Positions 17,493-25,954 of a stretch of DNA of 46,596 nucleotides are shown piece after piece. The notes below the pieces were generated by a model. The model saw nothing but the letters and a program-made list of their open reading frames with translations, did not search any database and was not told where the DNA came from. Every line of letters starts with the position of its first letter. Position 1 is the first letter of the stretch. This DNA comes from Succinivibrionaceae bacterium (GTDB lineage: Bacteria; Pseudomonadota; Gammaproteobacteria; Enterobacterales; Succinivibrionaceae), in assembly GCA_019420905.1 (NCBI GenBank), contig JAHZGH010000015.1, positions 1 through 46,596 on the forward strand. The letters are read 5' to 3'. The translations under genes were made by a program, and so were the position numbers.

Positions 17493-18335
17493 ATGAAGTT
17501 TAGAAAATTTTTAGTTGCCTCCATTGCATGCATTGCTTTAGCTTCAATTTCAGGCTGCAGCGACAAAGAAAAATCAACGGCAAGCTCTTTAAAGGATATT
17601 GAGGTTGTAAAAGCAGGAGTTTGTCCTGGACCTTACAGAAGCATGATTGAAAAATTCATAAGTCCTGAGCTTGAAAAGCGCGGATATAAGGTAGAAATTG
17701 TTGAATTTACTGATTATGTACAGCCTGATGCAGCTTTAGACAGCGGTGATATTCAGTTTAATTTAATGCAGCATCAGTCTTATTTTGACAGTATTGTTAA
17801 AAATCAAAATTTATCTCTAGCATCAGTTATTAATGTTCCTACTCTCGGCTTAGGCTTGTTTTCAGATAAATATCAAAGTCTAGATGAGATTCCGCAAAAA
17901 GCTCAGGTTGCTATTCCTGCAGACGCAGTTAATTTAGCTCGAGCCCTGCGCATCGCATCTGAAGCGGGATTAATTACCCTTAAAGTTAAAAACAGCGAGC
18001 AGAAGGCTTCTATAGCCGATATTGGGGACAATCCTAAGGAGCTGCAGTTTATTCCTATGGAGGCAGCTCAGATCTCAAGAAGTCTTGACAGTATCGATTT
18101 AGGTTTTGTCCCCGGCAATTATGCTTATGCGGCAAATTTAGATTACAGCAAGGCATTAGGGGTTGAAAATGTTAAGGAAGAAATTAAAAACATTATTGCG
18201 GTTAGATCTCAAGATCAAGACACTTTAGGCAAGACTTTGCATGACATAGTTTATTCTGAAAATTTCGTTAAAGAACTTGAGCAAGATCATGCCTTTGATT
18301 CCTTCTCAAGACCTAAGTGGTGGGAAAAATTTTAA
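17493..18335 (+). CDS. metQ: MetQ/NlpA-family substrate-binding lipoprotein
   Basis: The binding protein of a methionine-type ABC importer, 280 residues. The signal peptide ends in lipobox SISGC (Cys near 22), so the protein is membrane-anchored on the periplasmic side. NlpA-family marks are VVKAGVCPGPYRSM, LDSGDIQFNLMQHQSYFD, VAIPADAVNLARALRI and LGFVPGNYAYAA. Family members bind L- or D-methionine and related compounds. The MQHQSYF form in place of the common FQHIPYL leaves the exact ligand open. The ATG at 17493 has GGGA upstream; a TTG at 17472 is less likely. It is the first gene of a five-gene operon (metQ, metN, metI, hydroxyacid dehydrogenase, aminotransferase). Confidence 0.9.
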   Translation: MKFRKFLVASIACIALASISGCSDKEKSTASSLKDIEVVKAGVCPGPYRSMIEKFISPELEKRGYKVEIVEFTDYVQPDAALDSGDIQFNLMQHQSYFDSIVKNQNLSLASVINVPTLGLGLFSDKYQSLDEIPQKAQVAIPADAVNLARALRIASEAGLITLKVKNSEQKASIADIGDNPKELQFIPMEAAQISRSLDSIDLGFVPGNYAYAANLDYSKALGVENVKEEIKNIIAVRSQDQDTLGKTLHDIVYSENFVKELEQDHAFDSFSRPKWWEKF

Positions 18336-18351
18336 AGGCGGATTTTAGATC

Positions 18352-19374
18352 ATGATTAGGTTTGAAAACGTTAGCGTGCGCTTTAAGCGAGATAAATTTG
18401 AATTTACGGCAGTAGATCAGGTTTCTTTAGAGATAGCTAAAGGCAAGTTTTACGGCATTGTCGGTCCTTCAGGGGCCGGCAAGTCCACCTTAGTGCGTAC
18501 AGTAAACCTTTTACAAAGACCTTCTTCAGGCAGGGTATTTATAGATAATCAGGATATAACTTTCAGCAGGGATAAGGATTTACAGCAATTAAGGCTGAAT
18601 ATCGGCATGATTTTTCAGCATTTTAATTTGATAAAAAATGCTTCGGTATTTTCAAATATTGCTTTTGCCCTGCAGGCCTCTAATACCAATAAGGGGAAAA
18701 TTGCCGATAGAGTTCATGAGCTTTTAGATTTAGTCGGGTTAGACAGCAAGGCCAATTTGTTTCCCAATCAGCTGTCAGGCGGACAAAAGCAGCGTGTTGC
18801 TATAGCTCGTGCCTTAGCAAATCATCCGCAGATCCTGCTTTGTGATGAAGCTACTTCAGCATTAGATCCTGACAATACCAAAGAAGTCGTTCAGGCATTA
18901 AAGCATATTAAGGAAGCCTATCCGATAACTGTTCTGTTTATTACTCATCAGATGGAAGTTGCCAAAAGCCTTTTTGATGAAATTGCTGTAATGGAGAAGG
19001 GCAAGGTTGTAGAAGCAGGCACTAGCTATGACATTTTCTCTCATCCTAAGTCTCAGGCTACGCGCAATTTAATCAATCATAGCTTAGATGGAGTGATTCC
19101 TGCTGAAGTGTTAGAGCATGAGAAGGATTTATTTTTAATTACTTATAAAGAAAATTGCGCTTATGAAAGCTTAATTTCTTATCTGTCACGTACCTTTAAT
19201 TTAGATATTTCTATTATTGCCGGGAATATTGAATACATACAGAACAAGCCATTAGGCAGATTGCTGATTAGCTTGAAGGGAGGCAACAGCACAGATAGAG
19301 AGAAAGCCCTAGAGGTTATCAAAGAGAAGGCTTTTGTTCATAGATTTGATAAGGAGCTGACGCATTATGAATGA
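18352..19374 (+). CDS. metN: MetN-type ABC transporter ATPase
   Basis: The cytoplasmic ATPase of the MetNI importer, 340 residues, the usual MetN length. It has Walker A GPSGAGKSTLVRTVNLL, the Q-loop in IGMIFQHFNLI, signature LSGGQKQRVAIARALA, Walker B ILLCDEATSALDP and the switch His in FITHQMEVA. The C-terminal 90 residues correspond to the NIL (ACT-like) domain, which in E. coli MetN binds methionine and shuts off transport. The gene overlaps metI by 8 bases, so the two are translationally coupled. Confidence 0.95.
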   Translation: MIRFENVSVRFKRDKFEFTAVDQVSLEIAKGKFYGIVGPSGAGKSTLVRTVNLLQRPSSGRVFIDNQDITFSRDKDLQQLRLNIGMIFQHFNLIKNASVFSNIAFALQASNTNKGKIADRVHELLDLVGLDSKANLFPNQLSGGQKQRVAIARALANHPQILLCDEATSALDPDNTKEVVQALKHIKEAYPITVLFITHQMEVAKSLFDEIAVMEKGKVVEAGTSYDIFSHPKSQATRNLINHSLDGVIPAEVLEHEKDLFLITYKENCAYESLISYLSRTFNLDISIIAGNIEYIQNKPLGRLLISLKGGNSTDREKALEVIKEKAFVHRFDKELTHYE

Positions 19375-20038
19375 GGTTATTTCTTCAACTTTAACTATTT
19401 TAAGCAACGAGCTAGGCAAGGCAATTTATGAAACCTGCATCATGATGGCTATTTCATTTGCGATAAGCTTGGTTTTAGGCACGGTTTTGGGGTTTATTTT
19501 GTATTTAACCTCCAGCAACGCTTTTTATAATAAACCGCTAATCAATAAATGCGTAGGAGCGACAGTTAATTTTGTCAGATCTATTCCTTTTATTATTTTA
19601 GTGGTATTTACCTTGCCTTTAACCTTTTTCTTAGTCGGTACTAAGATTGGTCCTATAGCTGCATCAGTTCCTTTGGCTATTACTGCAACTGTATTTTTGG
19701 CAAGGCTTGTAGAGATTGCTCTTGCGGAAATAGATCCTGGCGTCATAGAGGCTGCCTTAGCCTGCGGAGCATCAAATTCTCTAATTATCAGAAAGGTTTT
19801 ATTAGTTGAAGCTGCGCCGGCAATTTTAAGGGGCATAACTGTAACTTTTATAAGCCTTATCGGATTTTCTGCAATGGCCGGCATGGTGGGCGGCGGCGGT
19901 ATCGGCAATTTAGCTGTTCAGTATGGTTATTACCGCTATGAAACCGGCATTATGATTTTTACAATCGTTTTTTTAGTCATTCTTGTACAGTTAGTACAGC
20001 ACTTAGGTGATTATTTGGCCAAAAAGTTTTCTCATTAA
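19367..20038 (+). CDS. metI: MetI-type ABC transporter permease
   Basis: The inner-membrane permease of MetNI, 223 residues with about five membrane segments. The family coupling motif is visible in AALACGASNSLIIRKVLLVEA, and the typical end of the core, FSAMAGMVGGGGIGNLAVQYGYYRY, is shown by its central GMVGGGGIGNLA. The segment NFVRSIPFIILV matches MetI. It overlaps the metN end by 8 bases and is followed 18 bases later by the dehydrogenase, in the same operon. Confidence 0.95.
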   Translation: MNEVISSTLTILSNELGKAIYETCIMMAISFAISLVLGTVLGFILYLTSSNAFYNKPLINKCVGATVNFVRSIPFIILVVFTLPLTFFLVGTKIGPIAASVPLAITATVFLARLVEIALAEIDPGVIEAALACGASNSLIIRKVLLVEAAPAILRGITVTFISLIGFSAMAGMVGGGGIGNLAVQYGYYRYETGIMIFTIVFLVILVQLVQHLGDYLAKKFSH

Positions 20039-20056
20039 AAGAATAGGAATAAAAAA

Positions 20057-21430
20057 ATGTCAGCATTACAACAAGCTTTACAGGAAAAAATTGCAGGCCA
20101 GATTGTCTTTGGTCCAGATATTGAAGAGAAATTTTTAACCGATTTTGTGGGCTCGCGCATAGGCTATGCAGAAGCTTATATTAAGGCCTTAAATGAAGAA
20201 GATATTCAAAATGCCTTAAAGACAGCTTATTTATATAAGGTTCCTGTGGTTATCAGAGGAGCCGGAACTAATCTTGTAGGCTCTACAATCCCAGAAGGCG
20301 GCATAGTTTTGGATGTAAGCGGCTTAAACCGTATTTTAGAGCTTGATGAGGAAAATCTTACAGTGACCGTAGAGCCAGGGGTAAGGCTTTGCGATTTAAT
20401 TGATTATGTTGAATCACGAGGCTATATGTACGCACCAGATCCTGCGGAAAAGGAGGCTTCAATTGGCGGCAATGTTGCCACAAATGCAGGCGGCATGAGA
20501 GCTGTGAAATATGGTGTTACGCGGGATTTTGTACAGGAGCTGGATCTTATCAAAATTGACGGCAGCAAGGTTCATTTAGGGGCTAATACCAGAAAAAATG
20601 CTACAGGCTTGAGTCTGCATAAATTAGTGACAGGATCAGAGGGAACTTTAGGCGTAATTTCGAAGGTTGTATTAAAGCTTTTGCCGAAGCCTGAGTTTTC
20701 CTTAAGTACTATTTTAGCTTTTAATTCCTTATCTGATGGAATTTACACAGTAAATCAAATTTTTTCACAAAATTTAGATCCTACAGCTATTGAATTTGTT
20801 GAAAAGAAGGTTATTGCCTTAGGTGAAAAATTTTTAAACCAAGAGTTTCCTCTGCCTTCTGCTAAAGCTTATTTAATAGTCACTTTAGATGGTGATAAAA
20901 AGGGAGTTTATGAGAGACTTGCGAAACTTAAGGATGTTACTGTTGCTCATGGATTAGCTTTTGATTCTTTAGATCTCGATGATGAGGCTGTCGCTGAGCA
21001 TGTCTGGACTATTCGAGGAGCTTTGGCCCGTGCAGTTAAGGCCGCAGGAGTATGGGAACCTGTAGACACGGTTGTGCCGTTAAATCAGATTGCAGCTTTT
21101 GTTGATTATGTAGATAAGGTTTCAAGCGATTTAGGCGTAAGAATTGTAGCCTTTGGTCATGCAGGAGACGGTAATGTTCATCTGTGCATCATTAAAGATG
21201 ATATTCCTAATGAAAAATGGCCTGAGGTTTTAAAAGAGAGTCTGCATCTTATTTATAAGAAAGCCTATGCTTTAGGCGGGCTTTTATCGGCAGAGCACGG
21301 CATTGGCAAAAGCAAGCGGGACTTTTATCTTGAAAATGCAGATCCTTCAGAAAGGGAATTAATGCTGGGTATAAAAAAGGCTTTTGATGAGTTTAATTTA
21401 TTAAATCCGCATGACGGCTATGCTGCATAA
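20057..21430 (+). CDS. FAD-linked D-2-hydroxyacid dehydrogenase (GlcD/D-LDH family)
   Basis: A 457-residue flavoenzyme of the GlcD / D-lactate dehydrogenase family. The FAD-binding (PCMH) domain, about 35-215, contains VIRGAGTNLVGSTIPEGG, PDPAEKEASIGGNVATNAGG and VKYGVTRDFV. The C-terminal oxidase domain has FGHAGDGNVHLCII and LLSAEHGIGKSKRDF, whose histidines and acidic residues bind the metal and substrate. Such enzymes oxidise glycolate, D-lactate, D-2-hydroxyglutarate or similar acids to 2-keto acids; the substrate cannot be read directly. It sits between metI (18 bases) and an aminotransferase (14 bases). Importer, hydroxyacid oxidation and transamination in one operon suggest conversion of an imported 2-hydroxy acid into an amino acid. 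AGGAA precedes the ATG. Confidence 0.88.
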   Translation: MSALQQALQEKIAGQIVFGPDIEEKFLTDFVGSRIGYAEAYIKALNEEDIQNALKTAYLYKVPVVIRGAGTNLVGSTIPEGGIVLDVSGLNRILELDEENLTVTVEPGVRLCDLIDYVESRGYMYAPDPAEKEASIGGNVATNAGGMRAVKYGVTRDFVQELDLIKIDGSKVHLGANTRKNATGLSLHKLVTGSEGTLGVISKVVLKLLPKPEFSLSTILAFNSLSDGIYTVNQIFSQNLDPTAIEFVEKKVIALGEKFLNQEFPLPSAKAYLIVTLDGDKKGVYERLAKLKDVTVAHGLAFDSLDLDDEAVAEHVWTIRGALARAVKAAGVWEPVDTVVPLNQIAAFVDYVDKVSSDLGVRIVAFGHAGDGNVHLCIIKDDIPNEKWPEVLKESLHLIYKKAYALGGLLSAEHGIGKSKRDFYLENADPSERELMLGIKKAFDEFNLLNPHDGYAA

Positions 21431-21444
21431 TAAGGACAAGAACA

Positions 21445-22614
21445 ATGATTCAATTAAGTGATAAATCAAGTATTTTTACAGATTCTGTTATAAGACGCAT
21501 GACTCGTGTGTGCGCACAATATGATGCCATAAACCTTTCACAGGGCTTTCCTGATAATAATCCTCCTAAAGAGATTTTAGAGAGCTTAGCTAAAGCAGCA
21601 TTTAATGGTCCGCATCAATATGCTGTTACCTGGGGAGCTTATAATACCCGTTATGCTCTAGCACGAAAAATCGAGCATTTTTCAGGACTTAAGGTTGATG
21701 AAAATACGGAGCTGTGCATAACCTGCGGCGGTACCGAAGCTATGATGGCTGCAGTTATGGCCACCTTAAATCCAGGGGATAAGGCAGCAATTTTTTCTCC
21801 ATTTTATGAAAACTACGGTGCGGATGCGATTTTATGTGGAGTGACTCCTATATATGTGCCTTTGCATGAGCCGGATTTTACCTTTGATGAAAAAGAGCTG
21901 GAAAAAGCTTTTATAGACGGTGCTAAGGCTTTGATCTTGTGTAATCCGTCAAATCCTACCGGCAGAGTCTTTACTCTTGAGGAGCTGAGTGTAATTGCTC
22001 ATTTAGCTGAAAAGTATGATGCTTTTGTGATCACCGATGAGGTATATGAGCATATCGTCTTTACTCCTAATAAGCATATTTATTTTGCAGCTTTGCCTAA
22101 TATGCGTGAGCGCACGGTTGTTTGTAACTCTTTATCTAAAACCTACTCAATTACAGGCTGGAGAATCGGTTATGTATTTTCCACTCCTGAGGTTATTGAT
22201 AGAGTCAGAAAAGTTCATGACTTTTTAACAGTAGGAGCAGCGGCACCTCTTCAGGAGGCTATTGTTGCCGGATTAAATTTAAAGGATGACTATTATCAGA
22301 GTCTGCAGAAGGAATATACTCACAGACGTGATATCTTCTTAAATGGCTTAGATGAAATAGGACTTAAATATTTCACTCCACAGGGCAGTTATTTTGTTTT
22401 AGTGGATATAAGCGAGTTTAACTATGATTCTTCTTTGGATTTTTGTTATGACTTAGCTAAATATGTAAAGGTTGGAGCAGTACCTGGCTCTAGCTTCTTT
22501 GCAGATAATAATCAGAAGTATATCCGCTTTCATTTTGCTAAGAGCGAAGAGGTTTTGCATAATGCTCTAGGGAATCTTAAGACCTTAAGAGACAAGATTA
22601 AAATAAAAGCGTAG
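21445..22614 (+). CDS. Class I/II PLP-dependent aminotransferase (fold type I)
   Basis: A cytoplasmic aminotransferase of 389 residues. NLSQGFPDNNPPKEIL near the start is typical of the KAT/YbdL/AspC-like subgroup acting on methionine, aromatic amino acids or aspartate. PLP contacts are present: CNPSNPTGRV, the Asp-Tyr pair near FVITDEVYEHIVF, the Schiff-base Lys in SLSKTYSITGWRIGY (near 235) and the C-terminal carboxylate-binding Arg in YIRFHFAKS. AAGGA precedes the ATG. It is the last gene of the metQNI operon, and a terminator follows 43 bases later. YbdL-type enzymes prefer methionine and its keto acid, which fits the transporter; the specificity remains an inference. Confidence 0.9.
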   Translation: MIQLSDKSSIFTDSVIRRMTRVCAQYDAINLSQGFPDNNPPKEILESLAKAAFNGPHQYAVTWGAYNTRYALARKIEHFSGLKVDENTELCITCGGTEAMMAAVMATLNPGDKAAIFSPFYENYGADAILCGVTPIYVPLHEPDFTFDEKELEKAFIDGAKALILCNPSNPTGRVFTLEELSVIAHLAEKYDAFVITDEVYEHIVFTPNKHIYFAALPNMRERTVVCNSLSKTYSITGWRIGYVFSTPEVIDRVRKVHDFLTVGAAAPLQEAIVAGLNLKDDYYQSLQKEYTHRRDIFLNGLDEIGLKYFTPQGSYFVLVDISEFNYDSSLDFCYDLAKYVKVGAVPGSSFFADNNQKYIRFHFAKSEEVLHNALGNLKTLRDKIKIKA

Positions 22615-22656
22615 AAATTTATACAAAAGCCTTATTGCATAAGAAAATAGTTTAAC

Positions 22657-22680
22657 AGCCTCGCTTTACGAGGCTTTTTT
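22657..22680 (+). terminator. Terminator of the metQNI operon
   Basis: AGCCTCG (22657-22663), loop CTTTA and CGAGGCT (22669-22675) are followed by TTTTTT. Confidence 0.9.
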
Positions 22681-22796
22681 ATAAAATTTTGCTGATAGAG
22701 CAATGTATTCTTTTAAAGGCAATGAGGCTTATTTAAACAGTTATTTAATCGGCAGAAGCTTTTAAAGAAGAGAATTTTATAGGGCAGATAAAAAAA

Positions 22797-22873
22797 TGGT
22801 CGGTGATGCAGGATTCGAACCTGCGACCCTCTGCTCCCAAAGCAGATGCGCTACCAGACTGCGCTAATCACCG
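22797..22873 (-). tRNA. tRNA-Pro (anticodon TGG), copy 1
   Basis: The 77-base gene on the minus strand begins CGGTGATTAGCGCAG and ends ATCACCGACCA, with CCA encoded. The anticodon arm TCTGC/GCAGA encloses loop TTTGGGA (anticodon TGG), and the T arm reads GCAGG-TTCGAAT-CCTGC. All arms pair well. A T-run follows CCA directly. It has its own promoter. Confidence 0.97.
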
Positions 22874-22882
22874 ACGCAGAGC

Positions 22883-22911
22883 ATTTTATAAGAAGCTTTA
22901 TGTAATGTCAA
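22883..22911 (-). promoter_or_regulatory. Promoter of tRNA-Pro copy 1
   Basis: On the minus strand TTGACA (22906-22911), 17 bases, TAAAAT (22883-22888), then a GC-rich discriminator (GCTCTGCG) as is usual for stable RNA promoters. Confidence 0.75.
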
Positions 22912-23047
22912 GAAAAAATTATATTTTAGTTAATTTATTCAGAAAAAATTGCTATGTATATAGGTTATTAAAGGCAGTATGAGCTTTTATTTAAATTTGG
23001 AAATGGAATAAGCTAGAAAGGGATTTTTATAGAGCAGATAAAAAAAA

Positions 23048-23124
23048 TGGTCGGTGATGCAGGATTCGAACCTGCGACCCTCTGCTCCCAAAGCAGATGC
23101 GCTACCAGACTGCGCTAATCACCG
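23048..23124 (-). tRNA. tRNA-Pro (anticodon TGG), copy 2
   Basis: The same sequence as copy 1 over all 77 bases, 251 bases further on. The similarity continues into the flanks: both are followed on the minus strand by CCATTTTTT...ATCTG and preceded by related promoters. The unit was therefore duplicated as a block of about 150 bases rather than as a bare tRNA. Confidence 0.97.
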
Positions 23125-23133
23125 ACGCAGTGC

Positions 23134-23162
23134 ATTCTATAAAAAGCTCTATATAAAGTCAA
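23134..23162 (-). promoter_or_regulatory. Promoter of tRNA-Pro copy 2
   Basis: On the minus strand TTGACT (23157-23162), 17 bases, TAGAAT (23134-23139). It is a slightly weaker variant of the copy 1 promoter. Confidence 0.68.
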
Positions 23163-23252
23163 GAAAAAAATTAAAATTTTTTATGTTAGATATTATCTAA
23201 TTAGTATAGAGGTCGTTATGCAAGGCAATTTTCCGAAAAACTAAAGACTGAA

Positions 23253-23262
23253 TTGCTATAAT
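23253..23262 (+). promoter_or_regulatory. Extended -10 for the rfb genes
   Basis: TTGCTATAAT includes TGnTATAAT (TATAAT at 23257-23262), about 70 bases before the rfbA ATG. No clear -35 is seen. Confidence 0.5.
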
Positions 23263-23330
23263 AGGGCAGATTATATTTTTATAAGTGTTATTATCTAATA
23301 GATTTAAATTTTGCAAGCTTTGGAGTAACT

Positions 23331-24218
23331 ATGAAAGGAATTATTTTGGCCGGAGGCAGTGGTACGCGTTTATATCCATTGACCAAGATCATTTCCAAGC
23401 AATTATTGCCTGTTTATGATAAGCCAATGATTTATTATCCGCTTTCAACTCTTATGTTGTTTGGAATTAAGGATATTTTAATTATTTCAACTCCTAGAGA
23501 TACTCCGAATATTAAAAGCTTGTTTAATGACGGACATAGATTAGGCTTAAATATTCAATATAAGGTACAGGAGCGTCCTGAGGGCATTGCGCAGGCCTTT
23601 TTATTAGGAGAGGATTTTATAGGAGATGATGATATCTGCTTAATCCTAGGCGATAATATCTTCTATATGGGAGATCAATTTGCTTTCTTTAAGAAAGAGG
23701 TTGAGAAAAATAAAGGCAAGAGAGCTACGATTTTTGCCTATCATGTATCCGATCCAGAGCGCTTTGGCGTAGTAGAGTTTGATGAAAACCGCAATGCTAT
23801 CTCTATTGAAGAGAAGCCGCAAAAGCCTAAATCTAATTATGCTTCGGTAGGCTTGTATTTTTATCCGAGTGATGTGGTAGCTAAGGCTAAGACTTTAAAG
23901 CCGTCAGCTCGCGGAGAGCTCGAAATTACAGATTTGAATAATCTTTATCTGCAGGAAAAGAGAATGTCTGTAGTGCCTATGAAGCGCGGTAATGCCTGGC
24001 TTGATGCTGGTACGCCTGACAGTCTTATGGATTCAAGCTCATTTGTACAGATTATTGAAAAGCGGCAGGGCTTAAAGCTTGCCTGTCTTGAAGAAATTGC
24101 TTATCGCCAAGAGTTTATCAGCGATGAGCAAATGCAGGCTTTAATTGATGAGCTGAAAGCCGGAACCTATAAAAATTATCTTATAAAGGTTTATGAGGAA
24201 AACCATGAACTTTATTAA
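23331..24218 (+). CDS. rfbA: Glucose-1-phosphate thymidylyltransferase
   Basis: The first enzyme of dTDP-rhamnose synthesis: glucose-1-phosphate plus dTTP gives dTDP-glucose. At 295 residues it is a full-length RmlA. It begins KGIILAGGSGTRLYPLT (nucleotide-binding signature) and contains SKQLLPVYDKPMIYYPLS, YKVQERPEGIAQAF, LGDNIFYG-like LGDNIFYM and NAWLDAGTPDSL. GGAG stands before the ATG. It is the first of rfbA-rfbC-rfbB and overlaps rfbC by 14 bases. The products feed O-antigen or other surface polysaccharide. Confidence 0.97.
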   Translation: MKGIILAGGSGTRLYPLTKIISKQLLPVYDKPMIYYPLSTLMLFGIKDILIISTPRDTPNIKSLFNDGHRLGLNIQYKVQERPEGIAQAFLLGEDFIGDDDICLILGDNIFYMGDQFAFFKKEVEKNKGKRATIFAYHVSDPERFGVVEFDENRNAISIEEKPQKPKSNYASVGLYFYPSDVVAKAKTLKPSARGELEITDLNNLYLQEKRMSVVPMKRGNAWLDAGTPDSLMDSSSFVQIIEKRQGLKLACLEEIAYRQEFISDEQMQALIDELKAGTYKNYLIKVYEENHELY

Positions 24219-24750
24219 AACTAAAATTAAAGACGTGATTATTGTTGAGCCGCGTATTTTTAATGACGAGAGAGGCTATTTTTTTGAAAGCTACAACCAA
24301 AAAGCTTTTAAGGAAGGTGGCATTGATTGTAATTTCGTGCAGGATAATCAATCAAAATCAAGCTATGGCGTAATTCGGGGCTTGCACTGTCAGTTAGGCG
24401 AGCATGCTCAGGCTAAGCTTGTACGTGTTTTGCAGGGAAAGGTTTTAGATGTAGCTGTTGATATTCGCCGCAATTCTCCTACTTTTGGTCAATATGTGGC
24501 TGTCGAGCTTTCTGATGAGAATCAAAGACAGCTGTTTATTCCTAGAGGCTTTCTGCATGGGTTTTCAGTCTTAAGCGAAACGGCAGTCTTCTCTTATAAG
24601 GTAGATAACTTTTATTGTAAGGAATCTGAATTCGGCATTCGCTATGATGCTCCTGAATTTAATATTGATTGGCAGATCCCAAAAGATAAGGTTATAACCT
24701 CAGAAAAAGACCGTATTGCTCACAGCTTAAATGATATTCCTAAGGATTAA
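24205..24750 (+). CDS. rfbC: dTDP-4-dehydrorhamnose 3,5-epimerase
   Basis: The third-step enzyme of the dTDP-rhamnose pathway, 181 residues, as usual for RmlC. Cupin-fold marks are IFNDERGYFFESYN, FVQDNQSKSSYGVIRGLH (catalytic His in GLH), AKLVRVLQGKVLDVAVD, FIPRGFLHGFSVLSE and the Tyr in FSYKVDNFY. The position after GLH is Cys (GLHCQ) where Tyr or Phe is common. The start ATG at 24205 has GAGGAA just upstream and lies inside the end of rfbA; an ATG at 24193 would lack a ribosome site. Confidence 0.95.
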   Translation: MNFIKTKIKDVIIVEPRIFNDERGYFFESYNQKAFKEGGIDCNFVQDNQSKSSYGVIRGLHCQLGEHAQAKLVRVLQGKVLDVAVDIRRNSPTFGQYVAVELSDENQRQLFIPRGFLHGFSVLSETAVFSYKVDNFYCKESEFGIRYDAPEFNIDWQIPKDKVITSEKDRIAHSLNDIPKD

Positions 24751-24751
24751 T

Positions 24752-25771
24752 ATGAAGCGTTCAATTTTAATTACTGGCGGAGCAGGCTTTATCGGCTCTA
24801 ATTTTGTTCCTTATTTCTGCAAGAAATACCCTGATTATCAGATCATAAATTTAGACAAGCTTACTTATGCTGGCAATCTTGATAATCTGAAAGAGTGTGC
24901 AGACTTTGATAATTATGTATTTATTCAAGGTGATATCTGCGATCAGGAATTAGTAGCGTCTTTATTTGAGAAATATAATGTTTCTGGAGTAATTCATTTT
25001 GCTGCAGAAAGTCATGTTGATAATTCTATTAAAGGTCCGGCTGCTTTTATAAATACTAATATCAACGGCACCTTTAATTTAATTGAAACTGCACGTCGTT
25101 TTTGGATGGAAGAGCCTTTTAAATTCAAGGCCGGGTGCGAAAATAATCGCTTCCACCACATTTCAACTGATGAGGTTTACGGTACCTTAGGAGAGAGTGG
25201 CTTTTTCACAGAAAAGACGGCTTATGCTCCTAATAGCCCATACTCAGCTTCAAAGGCAAGCTCCGATTTTATTGTAAGGGCTTATCATCATACATACGGC
25301 ATGAATGTTACTACTTCAAACTGTTCAAATAACTATGGTCCGAAGCAGCATGATGAAAAGCTTATTCCGCATATCATCAAAATGGCCTTAGAAGAAAAGA
25401 GCTTGCCTGTTTATGGTCAAGGGCTAAATATTCGTGATTGGCTATATGTATTAGATCATTGTAAGGCTATTGATTTGATTTACCATAAGGGCATTTCAGG
25501 CGAGACTTATAATATTGGCGGACATAATGAACGCAACAATATTACTATTGTAAATACCATTTGCGATATTTTAGATGAGCTAAAGCCTAGAGCTAATAAG
25601 CGAAGCTATAAAGAGCTGATTGCCTTTGTAAAAGATCGCCCAGGACACGATCTGCGTTATGCAATCGATCCTGATAAGATAGTTAAGAATTTAGGCTGGC
25701 AGCCTGATGAGACTTTTGATACCGGCATTGTAAAAACAGTAAAATGGTATTTAGAAAAGTTTAATAAATAG
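24752..25771 (+). CDS. rfbB: dTDP-glucose 4,6-dehydratase
   Basis: The second-step enzyme of the pathway, 339 residues, an extended short-chain dehydrogenase. NAD binding is by ITGGAGFIGSNFV. The substrate and catalytic regions are FAAESHVDNSI, STDEVYGTL (Thr-Asp-Glu triad), YSASKASSDFIVRAYHHTYG (YxxxK) and NCSNNYGPKQHDEKLIPHII, here seen as NCSNNYGPKQ. The ATG lies one base after the rfbC stop, with AAGGA in the rfbC end. No rfbD follows; a terminator closes the operon, so the last reductase must be elsewhere or a different dTDP-sugar is made. Confidence 0.96.
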   Translation: MKRSILITGGAGFIGSNFVPYFCKKYPDYQIINLDKLTYAGNLDNLKECADFDNYVFIQGDICDQELVASLFEKYNVSGVIHFAAESHVDNSIKGPAAFINTNINGTFNLIETARRFWMEEPFKFKAGCENNRFHHISTDEVYGTLGESGFFTEKTAYAPNSPYSASKASSDFIVRAYHHTYGMNVTTSNCSNNYGPKQHDEKLIPHIIKMALEEKSLPVYGQGLNIRDWLYVLDHCKAIDLIYHKGISGETYNIGGHNERNNITIVNTICDILDELKPRANKRSYKELIAFVKDRPGHDLRYAIDPDKIVKNLGWQPDETFDTGIVKTVKWYLEKFNK

Positions 25772-25777
25772 ATTTAA

Positions 25778-25806
25778 ATGGCCGCTCAGCTGCGGCCATA
25801 ATTTTT
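25778..25806 (+). terminator. Terminator of the rfb operon
   Basis: ATGGCCGC (25778-25785), loop TCAGCT and GCGGCCAT (25792-25799) are followed by AATTTTTT. Confidence 0.9.
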
Positions 25807-25842
25807 TATAAAAATATCATTTAATGAAATAGGGGGAAATAT

Positions 25843-25914
25843 ATGCCTGCAACAGGAAAAAATGAATTTTATATTAACAACCCAGATTATTATGCAATAA
25901 GTAAAAATACTTGA
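25843..25914 (+). CDS. Possible 23-residue peptide
   Basis: An ATG with a purine-rich AGGGGG seven bases upstream opens 23 codons, beginning MPATGKNEF and ending ISKNT before TGA. It lies behind the rfb terminator with no promoter that I can see. It could be a small protein, the remnant of a lost gene or chance. I assign no function. Confidence 0.22.
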   Translation: MPATGKNEFYINNPDYYAISKNT

Positions 25915-25954
25915 AATAAGCTTGAGAAAATTGAGTTTGAGCAGATTTCTTAGA

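Noticed and set aside
22760..23170. Integrated element or attachment site at the tRNA-Pro genes
   Set aside because: The second copy is a complete tRNA with promoter and no integrase or foreign genes lie between, so a tandem duplication explains it.
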